A DNA stretch of 64,000 nt from CAZRVH01 sp964608325 (lineage in GTDB: Bacteria > Patescibacteriota > Gracilibacteria > Peribacterales > Peribacteraceae), in assembly GCA_964608325.1 (NCBI GenBank), contig CAZSMX010000001.1, positions 62,001 to 126,000 of the forward strand, written 5' to 3'. A program made the position numbers and the translations under genes. The notes under the pieces were generated by a model. The model was given only the letters and a program-made list of their open reading frames with translations, made no database searches and was not told where the DNA came from. Shown here piece by piece: positions 24,319-32,605 of the stretch. Numbering within the stretch: the stretch's first letter is position 1; each line of letters begins with the position of its first letter.

Positions 24319-26349
24319 TCAGATATCCAGGTTCTTCACCGTCTTCGCGTGCGCCTGGATGAACTTGCGGCGCGGGGCGACCTCCGAACCCATGAGCGTG
24401 GAGAACACGGCGTTCGCCTTCTCGGCGTCGTCCATGGTCACGCGGAGCAGCGTGCGCTGGTCCGGGTCCATCGTCGTATCGTACAACTGGTCGGCGTTCA
24501 TTTCCCCGAGACCCTTGTAACGCTGGACGGAAACCTTGGGCGTCTTCTTCTCCTTGGCCTTGGCGCCTGCTTCCTCTTCCTCGCCAGCTGCCGGCGCGGG
24601 TTCGTCATCGCCTTCGCCCGTGATTTCCAACTCGTCTCCGGACACACCCCATTCCCTCAGGATCGTCTCGCGCTCGGTTTCGTTGAAGACGTAGCGGACG
24701 TCCTTGCCTTTCTGCATTTTGAACAGCGGCGGCTGCGCGATGTAGAGGTGGTTCTTCTCGATGAGTTCCGGGAAGTAGCGGAAGAAGAGCGTCAGAAGCA
24801 ACGTGCGGATGTGCGCACCGTCGACGTCGGCATCGGTCATGAGGACGATGCGGTGGTAGCGCAGCTTGCTCAGGTCCTTCACTTCGCCGATACCGATACC
24901 CATGGCGATGATGAGTGCCTTCACTTCGTTGTTGCCGAGCATCTTGTCCAGGCGGGCCTGCTCCACGTTGAGGATCTTTCCCTTGAGCGGGAGAATCGCC
25001 TGGAACTCCTTCTTGCGTCCCTGCTTGGCGGAACCTCCTGCGGAGTCTCCCTCGACAATGAACAGTTCGCACTCGGCGGGATCGCGGCTCTGGCAGTCGG
25101 CCAGCTTGCCCGGGAGCGTCATGCCTTCCAGCGCGCCCTTGCGGATTACGCTGTCGCGTGCCGCGCGTGCGGCCATGCGGGCGCGGGCGGCGAGGAGGCA
25201 CTTATTGACGATCTCCTTTCCTTCGCCCGGATGCTCCTCAAGGTACTGGGAGAGCATTTCGTTCACGACCGTTTCCACGGCCGGCTTCATCTCGGCGTTG
25301 CCCAGCTTGCCCTTCGTCTGTCCTTCGAACTGCGGCTCGCGCAGGCGGACGGAAATGACGGCAGTGAGTCCTTCGCGCACGTCGTCGGCGGACAGGTTCT
25401 CGTCCTTCTCCTTCAGCATTTCGTACTTGCGGCCGTAGGCATTGATGGTGCGCGTGAGGGCGGCCTTGAATCCCGTGAGATGGTGGCCTCCTTCCGCGGT
25501 GTGGATGTTGTTCGCGAAGCTGAGCACGTTCTCCTGGAAGCTCTGCGTGTACTGCAGGGCCACTTCCACCGATCCGTCCGGCGTATCCTTCTCGAAGGAA
25601 ATCGGCGAACCGATCTTCTCCTGGGATTCATTGAGATGCGAGACGTACGCGGCCGTTCCCCCTTCGAAGGAGAATCGGTACAGGCGGGGGTATTTCAGGT
25701 CCCCTTCCGGACGCACGGAACGAGCGTCCATGACGCCGAGCGTGATGCCCTTGGTGAGGTAGCACTGCTGGCGGAAGCGTGTCAGAAGCGTGTCGAGACT
25801 GAACTCCATCGTGTCGAAGATGGAATCATCGGGAAGGAACGTGATGATCGTTCCGCGCTTCTCGGACTTTCCCATTTTCTTCACGTCGGCCTGCGGCTTG
25901 CCGCGCTTGTATTCCTGCACGTGGAACGCGCCGTCGCGGTGCACTTCGGCCTTCATGTAATTCGAAAGGGCGTTCACGACGGACGATCCCACTCCGTGCA
26001 ATCCTCCGGACACCTTGTATCCGCTTCCTTCGCCTCCGAACTTGCCTCCGGCGTGGAGCACCGTGAGTACGACTTCGAGCGTGCTCTTCTTGGCAGTCGG
26101 GTGCATCTCCACCGGGATACCGCGTCCGTTATCTTCCACGGTGACGGACCCGTCGTCGTTGAGCGTCACGAGAATCGTATTCGCGTGTCCGGCCATCGCT
26201 TCGTCGATGGAGTTGTCGACGATTTCGTAAACGAGGTGATGGAGACCGCGCACGTCGGTGGAACCGATATACATACCCGGGCGCTTGCGCACCGGCTCAA
26301 GACCTTCGAGGACTTGGATTTGTTCCGCACCGTATTTCTGCTCTGCCAT
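24319..26349 (-). CDS. gyrB: DNA gyrase subunit B
   Basis: GyrB is the ATPase subunit that powers negative supercoiling with GyrA. The 676-residue protein shows the GHKL ATP site (YEIVDNSIDEA, DNGRGIPVE and GLHGVGSSVVNAL), the transducer domain, the TOPRIM motifs EGDSAGGSAKQGR and DADVDGAHIRTLL, and the typical GyrB ending YKGLGEMN to KFIQAHAKTVKNLDI. An acidic Ala/Glu insertion (about residues 560-595) precedes the tail. I chose MAEQKYGAEQ at 26349; earlier in-frame starts would add an atypical leader. gyrA is not in the window. Confidence 0.97.
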   Translation of the reverse strand: MAEQKYGAEQIQVLEGLEPVRKRPGMYIGSTDVRGLHHLVYEIVDNSIDEAMAGHANTILVTLNDDGSVTVEDNGRGIPVEMHPTAKKSTLEVVLTVLHAGGKFGGEGSGYKVSGGLHGVGSSVVNALSNYMKAEVHRDGAFHVQEYKRGKPQADVKKMGKSEKRGTIITFLPDDSIFDTMEFSLDTLLTRFRQQCYLTKGITLGVMDARSVRPEGDLKYPRLYRFSFEGGTAAYVSHLNESQEKIGSPISFEKDTPDGSVEVALQYTQSFQENVLSFANNIHTAEGGHHLTGFKAALTRTINAYGRKYEMLKEKDENLSADDVREGLTAVISVRLREPQFEGQTKGKLGNAEMKPAVETVVNEMLSQYLEEHPGEGKEIVNKCLLAARARMAARAARDSVIRKGALEGMTLPGKLADCQSRDPAECELFIVEGDSAGGSAKQGRKKEFQAILPLKGKILNVEQARLDKMLGNNEVKALIIAMGIGIGEVKDLSKLRYHRIVLMTDADVDGAHIRTLLLTLFFRYFPELIEKNHLYIAQPPLFKMQKGKDVRYVFNETERETILREWGVSGDELEITGEGDDEPAPAAGEEEEAGAKAKEKKTPKVSVQRYKGLGEMNADQLYDTTMDPDQRTLLRVTMDDAEKANAVFSTLMGSEVAPRRKFIQAHAKTVKNLDI

Positions 26350-26474
26350 AAGGAAAATTCGGAAAAGGAAAATGTGGAGTAAACGATCCTTTTCAAGGCC
26401 GTTTAACGACGACAATTCTACTCCGAAAACACGCGGAAAACGAAGGATTTCGGCCAAAAAGCGGCAAGGAGAAA

Positions 26475-26502
26475 TTGACAATATTTAGGTCGAGTTTATA
26501 GT
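26475..26502 (+). promoter_or_regulatory. Promoter of gene 26559
   Basis: TTGACA (26475-26480), 16-base spacer, TATAGT (26497-26502). The leader holds the hairpin GCACC-GAATAA-GGTGC. Confidence 0.65.
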
Positions 26503-26558
26503 AGAAATAATCGCACCGAATAAGGTGCAAATCGTTCTTTTTTTTGACGGAGACTCCG

Positions 26559-27110
26559 ATGTTACAGCCGGATAAGAATCGATGGTGGTACGTGGTCAAA
26601 AAAGCCTTCAAGCCTGCCGCTTCGTATCACCGCTTCACGTTTGAGCGGGGGTACGCCCTGCAGTGCCGTTCCCATGCTCCTGCAAAATACCCTGAAAAGT
26701 TGCGCTTGAGCCATATGTTCCGTGACTGGGATTATTGCACGAATCAGATGCATGCCCAATCCAAGCCAGGCGTCTTCACGAAGGAAATTTCCCAAGAAAA
26801 GCTTTTCAGTGAATATCTGTGGGGGCCGTATTCCGATGAAACGATGAGACAGGGGATTTGGTATTTTTCAGGTGTCCTGGGTCCGGGCAACGATACGAAC
26901 TTTTCCCTTCGTGAGGCCGGTCAAATTTGCAGCTGGTCGTGGACAGACGAAGGCTTGCTCAAAGCTTCGTTACTCCGAGATCCCAAAATCTTGCCAGTCC
27001 TACACGGCGATGAATGCCTGACGTGGGCACGCATCTCCGAGACTGCAGCCGGCAATGACTTCCGGATTGCCCCGGTCATCAAGGCAAGCGCACCGGCAGC
27101 AGTTTCATAA
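26559..27110 (+). CDS. Hypothetical protein, Trp/Tyr-rich
   Basis: A 183-residue protein without recognised family, signal peptide or membrane helix. It is rich in aromatic residues (RWWYVV near the start, later GIWYFSGVLGPGNDTNFSL). It has its own consensus promoter, a short hairpin leader and a GGAGA ribosome site before ATG 26559, and ends in a strong terminator, so it is a monocistronic, probably well-expressed unit. The aromatic, single-domain make-up would fit a small beta-rich binding protein, but that is speculation. Confidence 0.6.
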   Translation: MLQPDKNRWWYVVKKAFKPAASYHRFTFERGYALQCRSHAPAKYPEKLRLSHMFRDWDYCTNQMHAQSKPGVFTKEISQEKLFSEYLWGPYSDETMRQGIWYFSGVLGPGNDTNFSLREAGQICSWSWTDEGLLKASLLRDPKILPVLHGDECLTWARISETAAGNDFRIAPVIKASAPAAVS

Positions 27111-27131
27111 AACAGGTCTCCGTTCGATCCG

Positions 27132-27167
27132 CCGCCGCTCCCCTTGTATGGGAGTGGCGGTTTTTTT
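27132..27167 (+). terminator. Terminator after gene 26559
   Basis: CCGCCGCTCCC pairs with GGGAGTGGCGG (one G-T pair), followed by seven T. Confidence 0.9.
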
Positions 27168-27709
27168 AATTATCGTCTCCGCGCTTCCACCAATCCGCAG
27201 GGTCGTACCCGTCCTCGTCCAGGATATGTTGGAATATGTTTTCCTTCACCTGGATATCGGCCTGGTTGGCGTACATCTCGCTCAAGCGTTCCTCATACAA
27301 AACGTCTTCCAGGATCAGCATATGCTCGAGACCATCAAGCGGCCTGAGGCGCTGCAGCGAGCGCAACGTCCGGACGGTCGTTTTTGCAATCTCGATGCAG
27401 GATCGAACTTCGACCCTGCTCATGCTGACCATATGGGTCAGGCACTTTCGTATCGAAACAACGCATTGGACCATGCGGTCCTCAATCCCCTTCACCACGT
27501 CCGGCCTGTCGATGTCGAACCTGTTTTCATACNNNNNNNNNNNNNNNNNNNNNNNNNNNNNNNNNNNNNNNNNNNNNNNNNNNNNNNNNNNNNNNNNNNN
27601 NNNNNNNNNNNNNNNNNNNNNNNNNNNNNNNNTTCTGCACCTGCTGCTTGAAGCGCTGCTGCAGGCGGTCATTGGACTCTTCGCCGTGTTTGTGGGCATG
27701 GATTGCCAT
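27166..27709 (-). CDS. Hypothetical protein interrupted by assembly gap
   Basis: The N-terminal piece (27709 down to 27633) reads MAIHAHKHGEESNDRLQQRF and ends in QVQ. The C-terminal piece (27532 down to 27166) starts YENRFDIDRPDVVKGIEDR and ends DPADWWKRGDDN. The two halves are in different frames across the 100-N gap. The gap length is therefore arbitrary, and the real gene has an unknown middle. The visible parts are helical and charged, without motifs I recognise. The gene starts 64 bases after the baeRF gene on the same strand and may be co-transcribed with it. Confidence 0.6.
27533..27632. other. Assembly gap (100 N)
   Basis: Exactly 100 N, a placeholder length. No shared sequence is visible on the two flanks. 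Confidence 1.
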
Positions 27710-27773
27710 AAGGTGCGGAGATCCTAAGGGAAAGCGCGAACGGGCGCAAGGTGGATTTCCAAAAAAGGGATTC

Positions 27774-28907
27774 TCAGGCGGAATAACGGAAAATCGCGGC
27801 CATCGGGCTCTTTCCGGGCATTTCGTCTTCCGGGAAGAATACGACGTTTCCGCCGTTCCTAAGGGTCCAGGAAGCGGCCACGCTCAGCAGGTCCTCGTCC
27901 CCGTTTTCCTTGGCCGTGTGCACGATGGAGTCGCCATTCTCCTGCACGATCCCCCACTCCGACGCGCCGCGCTTCAATAACAGCGTATCGACGCGGCCTT
28001 CGACCGCGGCCTTGAGGACGTCGTCCATGGTATCCGTCCCCTTCTGGTTCGCCATGGCCGTGCCGAAGGTCTCCGCCAGCTGTTTCCTGCCCCCTGCCAT
28101 ATGTTTCTCGGCGATCGGGCGGGACCTCTCCAGCAAGTCTTCCTTCATGGTCATGTCCGGATTGCCCTTGATGAATTCATCGAGAAGCATTCCCGATTGG
28201 TCGAACTTCTTGTAGATGCCATACTCTTCGGTGACGCCCGCGAAGACGAGCGGGACCTTCGCCTCGTGAACCAGCGTATGCAGGCTGTTCGCAATGGCTT
28301 TCAAGTACACCGTCATTTCGATTTCCTGCTGATCTTTCTCACCCCCGTCCCCGTGGAACGCGGCGGTGCCGTTCCCCGTACTGTGGAAGTTCACCTGCCT
28401 GTCGGTGTGCTCCATGCCCTTGAAGGCGTCTTCCACGCTGGAGGGCATGCCCTCAACTTCCCGCGCCATGATGGAACGTCCTTTCACTTCGAAGAACGTC
28501 GCCTTCTTCTTGCTCACGGCCAGCACGAAGTAATGCATCGCCTCGGCCTCGTCGGATAGGAGCGGCGTCAGGTAGAAGTGCGAACCGATCGAAACGGATT
28601 CTTCCATTTCCTGCGGCAGCATGTAGATCTGGAAAACCGACGACGACACGTACAGGATAAGCGTGCTGTCGGCCGGGGGAGATTTCAATTGCTCGTCGGC
28701 GAAATTCCTGGCGGATGCGACGTACTGCCCCTTTGCCTTCCCATCCAAACCGAATTCTTCCAGCTTGCTCTCCACGTCGTCCAGAATGCGATGCAACCTG
28801 GCGGCATTCTCGTCGGCGTGCCCGGGTTCCTTCAGAAGCGGCAAAATGATCGTGATGCACGGTCCTTCGCTGTCGGAATGAAGCAATTGGTCGGCGATGT
28901 GTCGCAT
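27774..28907 (-). CDS. baeRF-family (eRF1/Dom34-like) protein
   Basis: A protein of about 377 residues resembling bacterial archaeo-eukaryotic release-factor (baeRF) proteins. The N-terminal region has a Vms1/eRF1-like alpha-beta fold with a STLILYVSSSVFQIYMLP strand and YLTPLLSD. The middle eRF1-domain-2-like part carries FVLAVSKKKATFFEV. The domain-3-like C-terminus has DTLLLKRGASEWGI, near SVAASWTLRNGGNVVFFPED. Related proteins act on stalled ribosomes or peptidyl-tRNA; no GGQ motif is seen here, so catalysis is doubtful. I prefer the ATG at 28907 (MRHIADQLL) to an upstream in-frame start. Confidence 0.72.
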   Translation of the reverse strand: MRHIADQLLHSDSEGPCITIILPLLKEPGHADENAARLHRILDDVESKLEEFGLDGKAKGQYVASARNFADEQLKSPPADSTLILYVSSSVFQIYMLPQEMEESVSIGSHFYLTPLLSDEAEAMHYFVLAVSKKKATFFEVKGRSIMAREVEGMPSSVEDAFKGMEHTDRQVNFHSTGNGTAAFHGDGGEKDQQEIEMTVYLKAIANSLHTLVHEAKVPLVFAGVTEEYGIYKKFDQSGMLLDEFIKGNPDMTMKEDLLERSRPIAEKHMAGGRKQLAETFGTAMANQKGTDTMDDVLKAAVEGRVDTLLLKRGASEWGIVQENGDSIVHTAKENGDEDLLSVAASWTLRNGGNVVFFPEDEMPGKSPMAAIFRYSA

Positions 28908-28969
28908 ATGGTGGTAAGACGAAATACAAGGCGGATCATAACACAAAAACTCGGATAGTTAGCATACAC

Positions 28970-29027
28970 AGCTTCGTTAGCTTCCTTAATGTTACGTAAT
29001 CAGAATTCTAAGGAAGCTAACGAAGCT
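28970..29027. repeat. Inverted-repeat element, site B (perfect 19-bp arms)
   Basis: AGCTTCGTTAGCTTCCTTA (28970-28988) and its exact complement (29009-29027) around a 20-base loop containing GTTACGTAAT. It lies between the CtpA gene end and the baeRF gene start. Confidence 0.75.
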
Positions 29028-29042
29028 AATTGCAGCTATTTT

Positions 29043-30644
29043 TTATCTCAACAACTCCAACGCTTTCAGCATCTGCTCATCACGGTCGCCCGTGTTCTGC
29101 ACCTGGATATCCGGGATGACACCGACTCCGTTGATCTTGTTCAGCATGGGCGTGAACCATTCGGCGATGGTCATCTTCAGGCTGGATCCATCGGTGAACT
29201 GTAGCACTTCCTGCACCGTCCCCTTTCCGAAGGATTTCTGGCCGAGCACCTTCGCGCGTTTTGCGTCCTGCAACGCACCAGCCACGATTTCCGCGGCGGA
29301 AGCGGATCCTTCGTTGATGAGGACGTACATCGGGACATCGGTGGAGATGAGCTGGTCCTTTTGCGTCAGGTCGTCGTACTCCTGTTTACGCGTCTTGATG
29401 TGGACGTACGCGGAACCCTTCGGAAAGAAAGCACTCAGCACTTCCCCCGCGGCCTCCAGGTATCCGCCGGGATTGTTGCGCAAGTCCAGGATGAGTCCCT
29501 TCGGAGGATCTTGGCCGACATCGGTCAGAAGCGCACGGACCTTGTTCCTCGTCTGGTCTCCGAATTGCATGATGCGAATGATCGTCGCGTCTCCCTGCTC
29601 GGTGAGAGTGATTTCCGGAAGGAACACGGTCGCACGGGTTATGGTTACGTCGAATTGCGCGTCGTTGCGGCTGATCGTCAGCGTCACGCTGGTGCCGGCG
29701 GCTCCGCGGATCTTGGACACCGCGTCCGTGAGCGAAAGCCCGCTGACGGATACGCCGTCTACCTTCAGGATCTGGTCCCCCGGCTTGACCCCTGCCTTCT
29801 CGGCGGGCGAATCTTTCAACGGAGTCGTAACCGTCAGGACGCCGCCGATAATCTCCACTTGGGCGCCGATGCCGACCACTTCCCCGTGCAACGTATCCTG
29901 GAAGTTCTTGGATTCTGACGGCGGCATGAAGGTGGTGTACGGATCGTTGACGCTGTTTACGATCGCTTCGACGGAATTCAAGCCTGCCTTCTCGGGATCG
30001 ATGCGGTCATGGTAAAGATAATCCTTGTTCAGGAGCTGCCAGACGTTCTTCAGCACGTCGGCCTTCGGAGGCTCCGGAGGAAGATTGATCTTCACTTTCA
30101 CTTTCACGTCATGCGTGTCGCTGGGACCGGACTTTTCGCCTATCACGTTTCGTAGCAAGGTTCGCGCGTCGCCTCCTTTCAGCGCCATGTTCACTCCGAA
30201 CGAATTGGTGCGGAGCGGCTTGATCCATCCCATGGCCACCGCGATATTCACCGCCTTCTCCAGCTCGGATCCTTTTTTGACATCGGTATATGACACTATC
30301 TTCCCTTTCGCGGACAATCCGTTCAACTTCACAAGCATCTGCACGGCTTCTCCGCGCGTAATTGCTTTGGTCAGTCCCAGATCGGAACCAAAAACTGCGA
30401 GTGCGTTCTTATTCTTCGCGGCGCGCACGTACGGCTGGAGATTTTTTGGCACGGGCCTTTTGAAATCCAAATCGCCCTGGCCGGAGGTAGGAAGCCCAAG
30501 GACGGTCACGGCGCTGCGGATGAAATCGCCGCGGGTAACTGATTCGGTATCAGGCGTGCGCAGTGTTTCGGAAACGGCGGCACCCAGGGTAGTGGCAGGC
30601 AAGAGAACGAGCGCGGCGGACACCGCGAGGCGACGGAAAAACAT
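29043..30644 (-). CDS. C-terminal processing protease (S41, CtpA/Prc type)
   Basis: A 533-residue exported protease. A signal peptide (1-22) is followed by two SLH-like segments (about 35-165) that may tie it to the surface. The S41 core has the N-terminal helical part (about 190-240), a PDZ domain (about 255-335, GIGAQVEIIGGVLTV, KPGDQILKVDG) and the catalytic domain. The nucleophile Ser lies in NEGSASAAEI and the general-base Lys in GQKSFGKGTVQ. These enzymes trim or degrade exported proteins from the C-terminus. It follows the PrsW-like gene on the same strand, 146 bases apart. Confidence 0.92.
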   Translation of the reverse strand: MFFRRLAVSAALVLLPATTLGAAVSETLRTPDTESVTRGDFIRSAVTVLGLPTSGQGDLDFKRPVPKNLQPYVRAAKNKNALAVFGSDLGLTKAITRGEAVQMLVKLNGLSAKGKIVSYTDVKKGSELEKAVNIAVAMGWIKPLRTNSFGVNMALKGGDARTLLRNVIGEKSGPSDTHDVKVKVKINLPPEPPKADVLKNVWQLLNKDYLYHDRIDPEKAGLNSVEAIVNSVNDPYTTFMPPSESKNFQDTLHGEVVGIGAQVEIIGGVLTVTTPLKDSPAEKAGVKPGDQILKVDGVSVSGLSLTDAVSKIRGAAGTSVTLTISRNDAQFDVTITRATVFLPEITLTEQGDATIIRIMQFGDQTRNKVRALLTDVGQDPPKGLILDLRNNPGGYLEAAGEVLSAFFPKGSAYVHIKTRKQEYDDLTQKDQLISTDVPMYVLINEGSASAAEIVAGALQDAKRAKVLGQKSFGKGTVQEVLQFTDGSSLKMTIAEWFTPMLNKINGVGVIPDIQVQNTGDRDEQMLKALELLR

Positions 30645-30790
30645 GGGGTAGTTGGAGGAATAAACTTCCTTCTATAGAGAAAGAAGACTTCGTCATTCTA
30701 CCCCACGTCCAAATACCGTACAGAAAGTTGCCTTGTTTTTTGGCATGCTAAACACGCCGTAGATTAAGGAACCGTTCCCATCCTCGCGGT

Positions 30791-32152
30791 TCAGTCCGCT
30801 TCGGATTCGTCTTTGTCGGCCAGAACTTCCTTGCGCAGCAAGTGCCCGCGTTCCCTCATGGCATCCGTGCGCATGAAGAGCGTGGTGAGAAGCCAGAACC
30901 CTCCGACGACGTATACCAGCGACGGGAATAACAGAAGGGGGAATTTTGCAAGCAAGGAAGGCAAAGACGGCCACAGGTCGCCAAGCTCCTGGGGATTACC
31001 CGGCAAAATGTCCGGCAGGGTCACAATGAAGTTGAAAACGCCATGCAGCACGACGGCGCATGCCAACCCCGTCAGGATCATCTGCGTACGGAAGATGGAT
31101 GTCTCGCGGATGCGCAGGACGCCGTGCAGGAATGAAAGCAATCTGTACGTTTTTCCGGAAGCGTGATGCTCCTCCAGGTATGAAGAAGCAAAGATGGAGA
31201 GCCCAAGGAAGTATCCCATCACGCCCGTCGAGACGATGTGCACCATGCTTGTAAGCACCGAGCGGCCCAGAACGTTCGCGAAGAATCCGGAAAGGTCAGG
31301 CGCTGCCTGGTGCAAGAGGAAATCACGGACGAACGCCGTGAAATACACCGGATTGATGATGTTCTCCGCGAATGCGAAGCCGATGGCGCTCATGATGGAA
31401 AGCTGCATCACGTCGTCGATGCTGGAGAAGATGGACTTTCCGCTGCGGGAGGAAACCCAGTACTTGCTCAGCTCCTCTATGAATCCGACCAACATGAATG
31501 TCACGAAGCTCACGAACACCGCGCGCTGCACTCCCGCGGAGGCGGGAGCGAACGATGCGACGAACGACTGGGCGGCGGCACTGAAACTCTGGGGCTTGAT
31601 GGTAAAGAAAAAGAAATCCAACTCCGCCCCGCTGCGAACCAGCGTATCGTAAAAGAGGATGGGGACGGTGGACAGGATTCCCGCCAGGAAGAAAAGAACG
31701 ACCACCCCCCTTCGCTCGCTGTGGTATTTCAGGAACATCCGGCACCAGATGATTGCCGGAACGAGCGCCGTCATGGCTGCGATGAGATGGATCCTTGCTT
31801 CGTCTGCCGTATCGTCCTTGAAAATATTCAATGCCAGCCAAAACAGGAACGTCCCGAGGATCACGCCTTTGGTCTGCACTTCCCAAGGACCGAACAGCGT
31901 CTTCCAAAGGAGTACCACCAAGATGACACCCGCCGCCATCACGAACGGATTCTCCGCGTGGACGCTATCCAACATCAGGGACGTCATGCGCATGAGGCCG
32001 AAGGACAGCGCAGTTCCCAGGAACACGGCGAAGAGCAGGTGTGTCTTGCGGTGCTTGATGCGCTGCAGCATATCCACTCCGGCTACCGCCAATACGGCGC
32101 TCAGGACGAGCAGCGTCTTGCCGGAAAGGAGGCTGAAAACGGGTTCGGACAT
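30791..32152 (-). CDS. PrsW-like intramembrane protease
   Basis: A 453-residue polytopic membrane protein with about ten hydrophobic helices. The central region (about 215-385) carries the PrsW hallmarks FIEELSKYW, FAENIINPV, MVHIVSTGVMGYF and VLHGVFNF, with the Glu-Glu and His residues that bind the active-site metal. PrsW family members cleave membrane-bound anti-sigma factors or related proteins. The long N-terminal membrane part is more extensive than in short PrsW proteins. The start ATG 32152 lies 8 bases from an extended -10 (TGCTATAAT) with TTGATA 17 bases further, so the message is nearly leaderless. Confidence 0.8.
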   Translation of the reverse strand: MSEPVFSLLSGKTLLVLSAVLAVAGVDMLQRIKHRKTHLLFAVFLGTALSFGLMRMTSLMLDSVHAENPFVMAAGVILVVLLWKTLFGPWEVQTKGVILGTFLFWLALNIFKDDTADEARIHLIAAMTALVPAIIWCRMFLKYHSERRGVVVLFFLAGILSTVPILFYDTLVRSGAELDFFFFTIKPQSFSAAAQSFVASFAPASAGVQRAVFVSFVTFMLVGFIEELSKYWVSSRSGKSIFSSIDDVMQLSIMSAIGFAFAENIINPVYFTAFVRDFLLHQAAPDLSGFFANVLGRSVLTSMVHIVSTGVMGYFLGLSIFASSYLEEHHASGKTYRLLSFLHGVLRIRETSIFRTQMILTGLACAVVLHGVFNFIVTLPDILPGNPQELGDLWPSLPSLLAKFPLLLFPSLVYVVGGFWLLTTLFMRTDAMRERGHLLRKEVLADKDESEAD

Positions 32153-32160
32153 ATCCCATT

Positions 32161-32189
32161 ATTATAGCATTTTTTGTGTTTTTTATCAA
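32161..32189 (-). promoter_or_regulatory. Promoter of the PrsW-like gene
   Basis: Minus strand TTGATA (32189-32184), 17 bases, extended TGC-TATAAT (32166-32161), then 8 bases to the ATG. Confidence 0.7.
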
Positions 32190-32212
32190 CGCAGAGGCCA
32201 CCCGTAAAGCCG

Positions 32213-32443
32213 TCAGGATTGGGCAATAGGACGCACCATTTGATTAGGATCGTCCTTGGTCGGGATATAGAAGTCGTGCATCTTTCCATCTACAAAAATT
32301 CGCCACGCCTTGCCGCGCAGACGATCGATGTTTCCTGTCACCCATGCCATCTTGTCGAGCGTCTCATCGGATACGCGTTCGCTTATTTTCACGCGGGGTG
32401 TTTCAAGTTCTTGCTGCCGATTCTTCTTTCCGAAACCGAACAT
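32213..32443 (-). CDS. Small hypothetical protein
   Basis: A 76-residue basic protein beginning MFGFGKKNRQQELETPRVK, without membrane segment or recognised motif. It contains MAWVTGNIDRLRGKAWRIFVDG and may be a small DNA- or RNA-associated protein. I chose ATG 32443; a start 39 bases upstream is possible. It lies between the PrsW-like gene and the glycosylation cluster, divergent from the latter. It is small but keeps a protein-like composition. Confidence that it is real is moderate. Confidence 0.45.
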   Translation of the reverse strand: MFGFGKKNRQQELETPRVKISERVSDETLDKMAWVTGNIDRLRGKAWRIFVDGKMHDFYIPTKDDPNQMVRPIAQS

Positions 32444-32569
32444 AGGAAGAATGGTACGCCTGCCCGGACACGACGCAAACATCCGGCAAGAACGTCACTA
32501 CCCGCGAAAGTTTCATGGCAGACGACCGTCTACAACTCATATCCAGAGGACAACCCTTCCTTGTTTCAA

Positions 32570-32598
32570 TTGGAGATAGGATTGTTTCCCATTACACT
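32570..32598 (+). promoter_or_regulatory. Promoter of the PMT gene, leaderless
   Basis: TTGGAG (32570-32575), 17-base spacer, TACACT (32593-32598), then 7 bases to the ATG at 32606. Confidence 0.6.
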
Positions 32599-32605
32599 TC
32601 CCCGC

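Noticed and set aside
24349..26382. A 677-codon open frame antisense to gyrB
   Set aside because: Same cause: a shadow of codon usage in gyrB, with no domain or start signal.
27166..27709. Natural frameshift in the gapped hypothetical gene
   Set aside because: The frame change coincides with a placeholder N run of arbitrary length, so there is no evidence for a real frameshift.
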